A DNA stretch of 64,000 bases, taken from positions 47,104 to 111,103 of the forward strand of contig JASANG010000994.1 of the NCBI GenBank assembly GCA_030248215.1. The letters run 5' to 3'. Positions within the stretch are counted from its first letter, which is position 1. Every line of letters starts with the position of its first letter. Below, piece by piece: positions 49,001 through 59,531 of the stretch. The stretch comes from Enoplolaimus lenunculus (lineage: Eukaryota > Nematoda > Enoplea > Enoplida > Thoracostomopsidae). The notes beneath the pieces are model-generated. The model had not been told where the DNA came from. It made no database searches and worked only from the letters and a program-made list of their open reading frames with translations. A program made the position numbers and the translations under genes.

Positions 49001-52000
49001 CAGGTGACGCAGTTGCGCTAATGTGTGCGCAACGCCAGAATGACAGAGCCGTCGATGAACATCGTCGATGATCAGGCGGGTGAACGGATGGCGTTTTGGC
49101 AAATAAATAGGATTTTTTGTGTCTTCGTCAACGTCGGCAAAATAAAGTCGTCCACGACAACGAATAAACCCGTCATTATCGATAAACATATTGAGCATTC
49201 GATTATGCTTTGAAATATTAAGACCAGAAATAGTGTCATCCTCGGAAGTGCAGTCGCCTACAACGCACTTTTGAACCTTGCGAATCCAGAATCCTTTAGC
49301 TGTGGAAAGTTCCACAGCCGACAGACATCCTTGTCGTTTGTGTTGTGGATCTCGACAGTTGTGCGCAAAGCGCATGATCCAACCCGTGACTCGCAATAGC
49401 TTTCCCAACGATGAGTACTTATTAGGATCGATAAGATCTTGTGATGCTGTTGTGTAATGTTGCTGCAGCGAGTCAGCAACTGACAACGATACTACTTGCT
49501 TGGAACTATCTGTGGGTACAGATTTCGTGTCTATATTTTTTGGCCACTTAACAGATGATTGGACCAGCCAACTTGGACCTTCCCACCAAGCTTTAGAAGA
49601 AACCAATTCATTGAATGAACATCCTCCAGAAGCTACATCAGCTGGATTGCCATCTGTAGGGACATAGCGGTGGATTATTGACTTAAAACTCCTTATCTCT
49701 GCAACTCGATGACGAACGAATGGCGCCGAAACCGGGGGGTTACTTTGCCAGTGCAAAGCACACTGCGAATCTGACCACACGACCTTTTGACTAATGGTGA
49801 TTTGCAGTTGCTTTTCCACGAAGTAGATTAGCCGTGTGCCAATGAGCATTGCTACCAATTCCAGCTTCAGAATGGACAAAGATTTCAAAGGGGCGACTCT
49901 TGATTTTGCAAATACAACATTTGCCAGTGTTTTTGTAGATGTCGATGAACGGAGATATACGACAGCTGCGTACGCTTTGGCTGAAGCATCACAGAAGCAG
50001 TGCAACTCGTGCGAAACTGATGCAGCCGTGGGAAGGTTCAACTGGCGTTTCAGTGGATGACTTCCGATAGCTATCAGGTTCGATATGCAATTCTTCCAAT
50101 CAGCTACCAGATTGGGCGGCAACACCTCATCCCAACCCAATTTCTTAGCCCACAGTTGTTGGATAAAAATTTTGCTCGACACTGTCACAGGAGCAAAGAA
50201 CCCGCATGGATCAAATAAGCTTGCCAAACTTTTCAAAACGTTTACGATCAACTTCAGGAATAGATGCCATAAATTCTTGACTGTTGCTATTAAATTCTCT
50301 AAGGTTCATCGACGCAGCGTTAAACAAAGATTTCGCTTCGCTGTAAAACGTAGAAGCCTCTTCCACAGAGGCCACTCCGAAGATAATATTGTCTACATAA
50401 ATGTGACCATTGATCCGTTTTGCTGCTGATAAGCTTGACGTCTCAATCAGACGCCGTATAACCCCACCCAAAAGAAACGGACTGGCGATAACGCCAAAAG
50501 GAACTCTAATTGTCGCCACGCACAGGTTTATAAGGGTCTCGTACCCACAGAAATCGCGTGCAATCGCGGGAATCGGCGTTTAGGCCAATCTGCAAGAAGG
50601 CCTTTTCAACATCACTAATAATGGCTATAGCGTGTAGGCGAAATCTCAATCTAAGGCCACATAAGTCGTCAAGAATAACCGGACCGCGCAAGATGCACTC
50701 ATTAAGCGTCGGATCTGATTTTTTCGCACGAGCAGATGCGTCATAAACGATGCGCATTTTGGTAGTTGCTTTGGTTGGAGTCAAAACAAAATGATGCGGC
50801 AGGTAGTGCATCAAATGCTGAGGTGCCCATTCATCAAGGACATTATTCTTTGGCACTAGCTCAATAATTCCTTTGCTCAATTGGTCGTTGAGGATGTCGT
50901 CATAAGCAGTAAACAGCTTCGGATTTGCTTCCATTCGTTTCAGCAATTGTCTCAGTCGACCAATTGCTAAACACTTGTTATCAGGAAGTTGAGGAGCATC
51001 GCTCTTGAAAGGCCAGGAAACCGAGTACCGGCCATCCTTGACGATCATAGAATTTTTGAGTGAACGAGTCGCGTCATTGTCTTCTGAAGTCTCTTGTGGT
51101 TGTTTGATTTCTATGTCCTCAAGGCTCCAAAAGTTTTCGATTTTGATGGGAAGCTCAGGAGTAACCGATAGTTGTAAAGTGCTGACGTACGGACTCGTCG
51201 GACCGTCTGAAATGCAACCAGCAGCGATAAATCCAAGTGTTGACGACAAAAAATGCAAACCATCTTTGCACTGAATTCGTTCGACACCTACGAAATCATA
51301 ATAATAATCGAGGCCGATCAAAATATCTACGGAGACAAAACAATTTTCATTCGAAATAGGTTCAGCGAGTTGCAGTTGTTGTAGAAACGGATAGTCGTTG
51401 ATCTTCATGGCGGTTTTGTAGATTGGCATTGCAATCGTATCTATAACATTAGCTGTTAGCTTACGTGCCGTCCCGTTCGTTTGGTAGACATCAAACTGCA
51501 CACTTCTATATTCACTTGTTCTTCTAGAGGTATCCGCAAATGCTGCTGTTGATATACGTTCAACTCCTACTACGGTAGCTCCAATTTTCTTCGCTACATC
51601 TGTCGTGATGAAGGAACGCGACGATCCAGTATCGAATAGGAGTCGAGCTTGAACTCGATCAACTGAAGCAACTTCGGCTAAAGCAGTTTGTAGTATTACC
51701 TGCTGACCTTGCGATATCAATACAGTAGATGCTGTATCCACAGCCACGTCAGTGGAATTAGATTCGATTAGGACGGCTTCCGTCTTGGCCACTTTAGACT
51801 TACCACCAAATTTGAACAAGCACAAACTTCTATGATGACCTACCTTTTTACAATAAAAACACGTTGTTGCCGACTTCTTGCAATTCTTCGCATTATGACC
51901 TACTCCTAAGCAAATGTAGCAACGATTTTTCAGTTGCTTTCGTCTCGACGATACATCTGGATGCCCAGTACATTGATTACTGTAGTGGCTCTGCTGGCAA

Positions 52001-55000
52001 AATGCGCAACACGGTGGAGGTTTCTCTGAATTGCTAGCTGACGTCGTCAAAAGTGACGCCGGACTACTCGGCGCGTTGCGTCTGTAGTTGCCATGGTTTT
52101 GATTGCGGTGATGTTGCCCATCACCTTAGCGAGCCGTTTGATTTTTGGCTCCAAACTTGCGCTGACTCAACTTAGGGCGCGAATTTCCTCTTTCAGAAAT
52201 TCGCGAAGATTGGACAGGGTCCACGCGGCGCTGCCATTTTTACGGTGAAGCTCAATTTTTACAAAATGCGGCAACTTTGATAAAATTATTGGTGTAAACA
52301 CCTGGCCGAAAGTCTCCTCCGGCAACCCCAGAGCGATTAGACTTCTAATGTACGCTCGCATTCGCCATATGTAGATTGCAGCTTATGCGAGTCATGCCCA
52401 CCGGACTCAACGAAAGAAGAGACTCAAAATGAGTGAAAATAGCTATTTGCTTATTTCCAAAGCGTTCAGTTAAACTTTCAACAACAGTCTGATAATTGTC
52501 AGAAGTCAGTCTGTACCCCTCCACAAACCGCAAAGCATCCCCTGTGAGATAGCTTTTCAGATATTTAAATTTGTCAATTTCAGACAAATCAGAATTTTGA
52601 TGGATGGTAGACGCAAAATTGTCCCAAAATTCGTCCCATTTTAGAGCATCCCCACCAAATTTTGGTATCTGCAACTTTGGCAGACTGATTGTCGAATTAT
52701 GATGGTGATGCCCTGAACTACTAGACAGATTATGTGGTGATATTGATGCAGACACATTCTGCGAACGAAAATTTTCAAGCTTAGCAGACAATTGCATGAT
52801 TGCCTCTAAAATCGACTCATCAACTTCGAAAGACCGTTGGATATCTTTCTCCAACGTATCTGCGGATTCTACTGCTAATTGGATTTCATCGTTCATTTGC
52901 GTCAGCCTATTACGATAATCGTTAAGCTTGCCTAGGCTTTGCTGTAAAATTTCGGCTTGCTGTTTATTTGCAATAACATCAATTGATTGCGTGCTGTTAA
53001 TTTCACGAGTGACGTTCGCGCGTAGCGCTTTGCGTTGCTGTTGACGCAACGTAACTTGAGCCATATAATGAAAATACAGTAAACTTACTCAATTGTAATT
53101 AATTAGGCAAATTGAAAAAAAATTCTCTCGATTACCGACAGGAAAGGGAATTAGGCATAGATATTCTCCCGACAACCGAGAGTGACAAAAGTCTTGGCAA
53201 GATAACTGGGCAGAATTGATCTCTCGACTGCCGAGAGCATTATGAGAGTAGTACAGCGAAATATCTGAAGTGTGTCTCGTCTATCGAGAGAGACAAATTT
53301 GACAAAAATAATTTTTCTCTCGCCTATCGAGAGCGATGTAATCATAAATATTGAAATAACATTAAAACTAACCAACACTGATTCAAAAAATGAGCACTGT
53401 CGATATAGTCCGAAGGACCATGTAAATTTAAACGGCCAACCGGTGTTATAAGCGAATTGCTGTGTCGTTGAGCACAATACGAAATTCAACAAAATTAAGC
53501 CGAATGCAATATATGATATTATAAACAAGAAAACTAGAAACACTCAGTATCAGTCAGACGAAACAAAACCCACAACAGTACATGTCCTCTGCCCCAAACT
53601 GCCGCAACCACAATATATATGCTGATATCAATACGCTAGCTACCTATGCAAATTGTTTCACACACTGTGACACCATCTGTCCCATCTGTCCCAACTGTCC
53701 CATCTGTCCCATCTGTCCCAAGTGTCCCATATGTCCCAACTGTCCCATCTGTCCCAACTGTCCCATCTGTCCCGCTGTCCCATCTGTCCCATCTGTTCCA
53801 ACTGTCCCAACTGTCACATCTGTCCCAACTGTCCCATCTGTCCCAACTGTCCCATCTGTCCCAACTGTCCCATCTGTCCCATCTGTCCCATCTGTCCCAA
53901 TTGTTCAACTGTCCCATCCGTCCCAGCTGTCCCAACTGTCCCATCTGTCCCAACTGTCCCAACTGTCCCATCTGTCCCAAGTGTCCCATCTGTCCCAAGT
54001 GTCCCAACTGTCCCAGCTGTCCCAACTGTCCCACTGTCTCATCTGTCCCAACTGTCCCGCTGTCCCAATTATATTTTTGGAATGTACTCCTGGTACATTG
54101 CTGCCCCGGGAAAATGGGACGGCCTTTAAAGTAACATTGGCCCCTTCCTGGTATAAAAATTAACATTACGTACCCGGTATGAAAACTAACGTTACCTAAC
54201 TGGTATGAAAGCTACGTTACATACCTGGTATGAAAACTAACGTTACTTACCTGGTATGAAAGCTAACGTTACATACCGGGTATGAAAACTAACGTTACCT
54301 ACGTGGTATCAAAACTACCGTTACGTACCCGGTATGAAAACTAACGCTACCTACCTGGTATGAAAGCTAACGTTATGTACCCGGTATGCAAGCTAACGTT
54401 ACCTATCTGGTTTGAAAGCTAACGTTACATACCTGGTATGAAAACTAACGTTATGTACCCGGTATGAAAACTAACGTTACGTACCTGGTATAAAAACTAA
54501 CGTTACGTACCCGGTATGAAAACTAACGTTACCTACCTGGTATGAAAACTAATGTTACCTACCTGGTATGAAAACTAACGTTACGTACCCGGTATGAAAA
54601 CTAACGTTACCTGCCCGGTATGAAAACTAACGTTACCTACCTGGTATGAAAGCTAACGTTACATACCAAGTATGAAAACTAACGCTACCTACCTGGTATG
54701 AAAGCTAACGTTATGTACCCGGTATGCAAGATAACGTTACCTATCTGGTTTGAAAGCTAACGTTACATACCTGGTATGAAAACTAACGTTACCTACCTGG
54801 TATGAAAACTAACGTTACCTACCTGGCATGAAAACTAACGTTACCTACCTGGCATGAAAACTAACGTTACCTACCTGGTATGAAAACTAATAATGTTACC
54901 TACCTGGTATGAAAACTAATAATGTTACCTACCTGGTATGAATACTAACGTTACGTACCCGGTATGAAAACTAACGTTACCTACCTGGTTTGAAAGCTAA

Positions 55001-58000
55001 CGTTACCTACCTGGTATGAAAACTAACGTTACCTGCCTGGTATGAAAACTAACGTTACCTACGTGGTATCAAAACTAACGTTACGTACCCGGTATGAAAA
55101 CTAACGCTACCTACCTGGTATGAAAGCTAACGTTATGTACCCGGTATGCAAGCTAACGTTACCTATCTGGTTTGAAAGCTAACGTTACATACCTGGTATG
55201 AAAATAACGTTACCTACCTGGTATGAAATCTAACGTTACGTACCCGGTATGAAAACTAACGTTACCTACCTGGTATGAAAACTAACGTTACGTACCCGGC
55301 ATGAAAACTAACGTTACCTACCTGGTATGAAAACTAATGTTACCTACCTGGTATGAAAATTAACGTTACGTACCCGGTATGAAACCTAACGTTACCTGCC
55401 TGGTACGAAAACTAACGTTACCTACCTGGTATGAAAGCTAACGTTACATACCGGGTATGAAAACTAACGTTACCTACGTGGTATCAAAACTAACGTTACG
55501 TACCCGGTATGAAAACTAACGCTACCTACCTGGTATAAAAGCTAACGTTATGTGCCCGGTATGCAAGCTAACGTTACCTATCTGGTTTGAAAGCTAACGT
55601 TACATACCTGGTATGAAAACTAACGTTACCTACCTGGTATGAAAACTAACGTTACGTACCCGGTATGAAAACCAACGTTACCTACCTGGTATGAAAACTA
55701 ACGTTACGTACCCGGTATGAAAACTAACGTTACCTACCTGGTATGAAAACTAATGTTACCTACCTGGTAAAGCTAACGTTACATACCGGGTATGAAAACT
55801 AACGTTACCTACGTGGTATCAAAACTAACGTTACGTACCCGGTATGAAAACTAACGCTACCTACCTGGTATGAAAGCAAACGTTATGTACCCGGTATGCA
55901 AGCTAACGTTACCTATCTGGTTCGAAAGCTAACGTTACATACCTGGTATGAAAACTAACGTTACCTACCTGGTATGAAAACTATCGTTACGTACCTGGTA
56001 TGAAAACTAACGTTACGTACCCGGTATGAAAACTAACGTTACGTACCCGGTATGAAAACTAATGTTACCTACCTGGTATGAAAACTAACGTTACGTACCC
56101 GGTATGAAAACTAACGTTACCTGCCTGGTATGAAAACTAACGTTACCTACCTGCTATGAAAGCTAACGTTACATACTTGGTATGAAACCTAACGTTACCT
56201 ACCTGGTATGAAAACTAACGTTACCTACCTGGTATGAAATCTAACGTTACGTACCCGGTATGAAATCTAACGTTACCTACCTGGTATGAAAGCTAACGTT
56301 ACATACCTGGTATGGAAACTAACGTTACCTATCTGGTATGAAAACTAATAATGTTACCTACCTAGTATGAAAACTAAACCTACCCGGTATGAAAACTAAT
56401 AATGTTACCTACCTAGTATGAAAACTAAACCTACCCGGTATGAAAACTAATAATGTTACCTACCTAGTATGAAAACTAAACCTACCCGGTATGAAAACTA
56501 ATAATGTTACCTACCTAGTATGAAAACTAAACCTACCCGGTATGAAAACTAATAATGTTACCTACCTGGTATATAGTTTCAAAACATTGGTTGCAAAATT
56601 GGTTTCGTATTATGTAACTTCTAAATTAAACCGTCTAGTCTCTATATACTCATTCATGCAGTGGATAAACTGTAAATTTGAAATAAAACAAAACATACAT
56701 CATGCTTTGGGGGTTCGCCTCTTTAGTAGCTGCGCAATCTTTTCTCCAACAATTACCATTTTATCGTCACGTCATGTAAATGCTTTACTTTAGAAGACTG
56801 GTCGCTTTTAATTTTCCAATGCGGGAGGGTATTTTTGTTTTGAAATCTTAAAGTTTTCAAAGCGCGATTTTAACCAAATTCTGCGATTACTTAATATTTA
56901 TTCAAATTTCGCCTATGGTGCGAATATTTTGAAGTCTTATCTTGTCTTCGCCATATTATTCAGCTATTTGGCTAGAAAAAAATTAGCATGACACGGCTGG
57001 TAGTGTGTAGTCCAGTTTATCTGACAAACAAACGTACTTTTGCTTGATCGCATTGTTGTCTTTAATATTGCCATGACATTTGTGTTTCAGGAATATTGGA
57101 ACAGCATTGATCAAGACAATTGGTATGACGAGAAAATGGTGTTGACATTGATAATGCCGGTGTCAAATAAAATGGGTGGTGTTACACGAGCGTTGAAAAT
57201 AATCGAGGTAAAGTTTGAATACGCTCTTAGTAAGTAAATAGTGAAATTAGTCGAAAAATGTTATAGCAGTAATAAATTATGCATGCTGGTATTAACAGGG
57301 AGCTAGAAAATATACTCTACATCTTGCTCCACAATCGGGACGCCTACATCTTTTTGGCTTTTTCTAAAGCACAGGTATTTATGGCTGAAATAAATTTTTC
57401 AATACCATTGGATCAGGCCACGTCACCCTTGACCTCCTCTTTCTCAGTGAGCCCTTGAATACCTATTATCATTATGGCTCTGTGCTAAAGTTGGCTGTGG
57501 CAACTTATATATACGATAACAAGTAGCACTATTTGAATGTATAAAAACGGGGTCTTTTTGGTTATCCGCCCTCCAGCCCGCGTTTGCCCAAAAGTGGTCG
57601 GATTTTGAAAATTTTTGCATATTTGAGCTTCTCATTGTCTCCCCTGATCATTCTCTGGCCAAATTTGTGTTTTTGAAAAATTCGATTTTTACGGTCCCCG
57701 CAAGGTCGTTAACTAGTTATTGTCAAATAACTGATTTGGCGCGCTGCCAACGATTTGGGTCGGCGCCAAATCAGTTATTTGACTATAATTCGTTAAGCCG
57801 CGGGCTGTGGGAAATAACAGAAAAGACCATAAAAACGTGTGATTAGCATTTAAGGAGAATTCATTACAAGTTGTTCACATAGAATCGCGTAAATCGAAAA
57901 AGAAAGCCGAATATGATATGGATATATTGATGCAAATTAAGATTGACGAAGATATGTCTGGCGGTAAATAATATATACCACTGTCGATATTTCAGGCATT

Positions 58001-59080
58001 TATGTCTTAAACTCTTAAAGTCTTAATAGTGATTTAAGAAATATATGTTTTTTGGTTCCAGACTTTAAAATGATGATTTTTTCAAAAATAAGGGTCTTAA
58101 TTTTGATCAAATTAAAGTTTAAAACTAAAGTTGGAAATGTCAAACTTTCCTTGATAAACGTTATTCTGAAATAAGACTAAGATTGCGGAATTTAAGGACA
58201 TAAACCTCAACCAAATACAATATTTTGCAACCTAAAGATATGCACCAAACGTAAACTTAAGATCGACGAGTCTGAGCTAAACCCGCACTACCCATAAAGC
58301 GCAATTATTGATATAAACTGTTAAGAATGTGATGACGGAGAGCAAATAAATTGCATACATAAAAATTAAATAATCAATTCTTAAATATACAACTATTTCT
58401 TGAAAGTAAGAAATTTTGTTGTATGAATTCGCAACAATTGTTCCTTTAAAGTTATGTTTTAAACATTTTGAGAAACAAATTTTTGAGTTTTAAAGTTTAA
58501 CATTCAACACTTTTTAATCTTGAAAGTTTAAGATTGTAAGAGTCTTGAAATCTCACGACAATTTTTTTGTGTGTATAGTAGTTACCTTAATACTTACAAA
58601 CGTTTGTAAAAATTGTGATTTAAACTATGCTAAAAAACGTTTCCTATAATACAGTTGTCGGTTATTGGATTGTGCTAGCCTTAATAAGTTGGGACGTGAG
58701 GTTCGACAGATAGAATCCACCAAATTACATAGATGTTTTCGTATATACGTGCGTTGGCAAATGTATAGAACAGGGCCGTAACAGTAGTATCAATATATTC
58801 ATAAGCCTATTGTTAAGCGTAAGAATGAGCCTACACCTAAGCCTATGCCTAAGCCTAAGCAAAAGTATTCAGTCTTTTTCTTTAAGCTTACTCTATTGCA
58901 GTCCCGCAGAAAAACGTTCCGTCCCTGATCTTTGCATTGACCCGTGTGTTTCAGAAACAGTAGTGAACTTGATCAGAAGTGAAGGATTTGAAATTGCTGA
59001 ATTCAACGAATCGTGCGCAATGCTTGTTCCGTGCGCACAAAGCGATGACGCATCTTACGATGAAACAATTGATATTGAAG
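43058..59080 (+). CDS. Tyrosine/tryptophan hydroxylase-like, N-terminal ACT half, four exons (partial)
   Basis: Exons 43058-43381, 57091-57207, 57855-57963 and 58955-59080 join in phase (0, 0, 1, 1). Residues 1-108 are a Ser/Thr/Gly-rich regulatory tail with [17 protein letters not shown], a basic stretch with possible phosphorylation serines. Then follows an ACT domain: [21 protein letters not shown], then [19 protein letters not shown], the signature of biopterin-dependent aromatic amino acid hydroxylases, and [16 protein letters not shown]. The catalytic domain (WFP..., iron-binding HxxxxH) is not in the window and must lie to the right. The HIESRKSK form is closest to tryptophan hydroxylase, while the long tail suits tyrosine hydroxylase; I leave this open. 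Intron 1 is 13.7 kb and full of mobile DNA, and the intron after exon 4 holds a Polinton. Confidence 0.8.
43527..43947. mobile_element. TTCCG-type MITE, copy 3, in hydroxylase intron 1
   Basis: The left end CAGGGTGTAACTGTATATTC and the right end CCGTTTACATCCTGCCAGCC are roughly inverted. The arms are filled with TTCCGTTTCCG and TTACCGTT words. Non-coding. Confidence 0.5.
43948..44930. other. Hydroxylase intron 1, no feature recognised
   Basis: Plain AT-rich intron sequence before the 26-bp satellite starts. Confidence 0.5.
44930..45308 (+). repeat. 26-bp satellite, left part
   Basis: Units of 26 bp, CTAACGTTACCTACCTGGTA followed by TGAAAA, about 13 copies. The array is cut by the insertion of element B and continues at 54152. 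Confidence 0.95.
45427..45692. repeat. TATATACA-type microsatellite
   Basis: About 265 bases of alternating TATATATACACATATATATG words inside element B. The frames across it are artefacts. Confidence 0.9.
45695..46182 (+). repeat. 9-bp satellite, left part
   Basis: Units CTGTCCCAT and CTGTCCCAA in irregular alternation, about 54 copies, with occasional 8-bp units. Because nine is divisible by three, all six frames stay open for long stretches. Confidence 0.95.
46183..46187. other. Target site duplication of the BEL/Pao element
   Basis: CCATC lies here and at 53673-53677, directly outside the two LTRs. Five bases is usual for BEL/Pao. The target was a unit of the 9-bp satellite. Confidence 0.9.
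46188..46439 (-). repeat. BEL/Pao 3-prime LTR
   Basis: 252 bp, reads the same as 53421-53672 throughout. Starts TGTAAATTTAAACGG on the plus strand and ends CTGTGACA. Confidence 0.95.
46450..47650 (-). other. SGNH-hydrolase-like region downstream of the BEL/Pao integrase
   Basis: Between integrase and 3-prime LTR lies a region with the marker blocks of SGNH/GDSL esterases: SDSLGRN (the block I serine), CGINDA (block III GxND) and DKFHL (block V DxxH), in that order. BEL/Pao elements normally end after integrase or carry an envelope-like gene here. Esterase domains are known in some LINEs (CR1 ORF1), so capture by a retroelement has precedent. It shares in the element's decay. A role in membrane or particle function is only a guess. 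Confidence 0.6.
47800..50500 (-). other. BEL/Pao pol region: RT end, RNase H and integrase
   Basis: From right to left: the end of the reverse transcriptase ([16 protein letters not shown]), then the RNase H area (about 50.1-49.6 kb; CFCDAS, LKLELVA and [10 protein letters not shown]). The integrase zinc-binding part follows (about 49.1-48.9 kb; [17 protein letters not shown] and CASC). The integrase core (about 48.8-48.4 kb) has VTDNAKTF and [12 protein letters not shown], and a C-terminal part ends near 47.8 kb. Broken in places. Confidence 0.9.
50500..53064 (-). other. BEL/Pao gag, protease and start of RT
   Basis: The gag start at 53064 has a DUF1759-like body ([18 protein letters not shown]). 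Two CCHC-like knuckles lie near 51.95-51.83 kb ([14 protein letters not shown] and [14 protein letters not shown]). A DUF1758-type aspartic protease follows ([12 protein letters not shown], about 51.6 kb), then the reverse transcriptase start ([12 protein letters not shown]). It is decayed like the rest of the element. Confidence 0.9.
53421..53672 (-). repeat. BEL/Pao 5-prime LTR
   Basis: 252 bp, identical by eye to 46188-46439. The element is on the minus strand, so this is the upstream LTR. Confidence 0.95.
53678..54070 (+). repeat. 9-bp satellite, right part
   Basis: Continuation of the CTGTCCCA[T/A] array beyond the retrotransposon, about 43 units in the same orientation. Confidence 0.95.
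54152..56570 (+). repeat. 26-bp satellite, right part, with higher-order repeats
   Basis: About 93 units of the CTAACGTTACCTACCTGGTA satellite. A variant block with GGTATGCAAGCTAACGTTAC recurs at about 54381, 54721, 55143, 55559 and 55893, that is every 13 or 16 units. The last 230 bases are four copies of a 52-bp double unit with CTAATAATGTTACC and CTAAACCTACCC. Confidence 0.95.
56571..57090. other. End of hydroxylase intron 1
   Basis: No feature recognised. The intron ends with TGTGTTTCAG at 57090. Confidence 0.6.
57590..57690 (+). repeat. Dispersed repeat, copy C, in hydroxylase intron 2
   Basis: TTTGCCCAAAAGTGGTCGGA, TTTGCATATTTGAGCTTCTC and TGATCATTCTCTGGCCAAAT follow the word order of 21390-21520. 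Confidence 0.65.
57708..57797. repeat. Long perfect hairpin close to hydroxylase exon 3
   Basis: GTCAAATAACTGATTTGGCG (57722-57741) and its exact complement (57764-57783) form a stem with a loop of about 20 bases. The pairing continues imperfectly outward to about 57708 and 57797. It ends some 58 bases before the exon 3 acceptor. Confidence 0.85.
57964..58769. other. Hydroxylase intron 3, mostly featureless
   Basis: AT-rich intron with many TCTTAAAGTTTAAGA-like words but no clear unit. Confidence 0.45.
58770..58950 (+). repeat. CCTAAG-type dispersed repeat in hydroxylase intron 3
   Basis: ACACCTAAGCCTATGCCTAA and TTTAAGCTTACTCTATTGCA match 30175-30410. It abuts the acceptor of exon 4. Confidence 0.6.
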
Positions 59081-59474
59081 GTAAGAGAATTTTTAAAAAT
59101 GGTTGGCATCTACAAATATGTGAAATTTTGGAGGAAACAGACCGATAAGGTAACGACGTGTAATTGTTTAATCTGATTATACATTAGCATTTAATTAATA
59201 AGTAGTATAAAAATGGGGGTTCTGGCGCAAAAATGTACAAGTTGGCATAGTGCCAAGTTCGCTTAGACATAGTTGACACTACGCCAGTTTGTGTACGTTT
59301 CGAAATGTCACTGAAATTACTGGTTTCATATTGCACAAAAGCTTATTTTGCGCATTTTTCAAAATAAGTAGTTGGTATGATGTAGCACAAAACCCAAAAA
59401 AATCGCTTGCTACCGAAACATGACTCACTATGCAACCAGATCTTTCTTATGTAAGAAAAAAAGAACTCAAAATG

Positions 59475-59483
59475 TATAAAAGG
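59475..59483 (+). promoter_or_regulatory. TATA box of the NADAR gene
   Basis: TATAAAAGG lies 57 bases before the start codon, a good distance for a short leader. Confidence 0.6.
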
Positions 59484-59531
59484 AACTGCATTTGATTAAA
59501 TCTCTTATTTGTAAACGACCAGTTCCAAATA

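Larger units (their letters stand above)
46188..53672 (-). mobile_element. BEL/Pao LTR retrotransposon, fossil, recently inserted
   Basis: 7,485 bp on the minus strand, with LTRs of 252 bp that look identical, 5-bp duplications and ends TGT...ACA. After the 5-prime LTR comes a likely primer-binding site starting TGGTCCTTCGGAC (53420 leftwards). The order of parts is gag, zinc knuckles, aspartic protease, reverse transcriptase, RNase H, integrase and an extra SGNH-hydrolase-like region. Pao-type RNase H and integrase words ([26 protein letters not shown]) make the family firm. The coding interior is broken, with roughly six or more breaks, although the LTRs suggest a young insertion. Confidence 0.95.
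45318..54142. mobile_element. TIR element carrying a 9-bp satellite, split by a BEL/Pao (element B)
   Basis: The left arm starts GGCCCATGTTACT (45318-45385) and the right arm, read on the minus strand, GGCCAATGTTACT (54142-54077). They share AAAGGCCGTCCCA, the CCCGGG block and the GGAGT[G/A]CA word. CCTTCCTGG flanks both ends (45309-45317 and 54143-54151), a 9-bp target duplication made from the 26-bp satellite. The interior is a TA-rich microsatellite and a 9-bp satellite. Without the retrotransposon it would be about 1.3 kb. No transposase is present. Confidence 0.85.

Noticed and set aside
58810-59148. Single-exon protein starting in the CCTAAG repeat
   Set aside because: Only 58955-59080 is coding: it has acceptor and donor and continues the ACT domain of the hydroxylase in phase. 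The first part is repeat.
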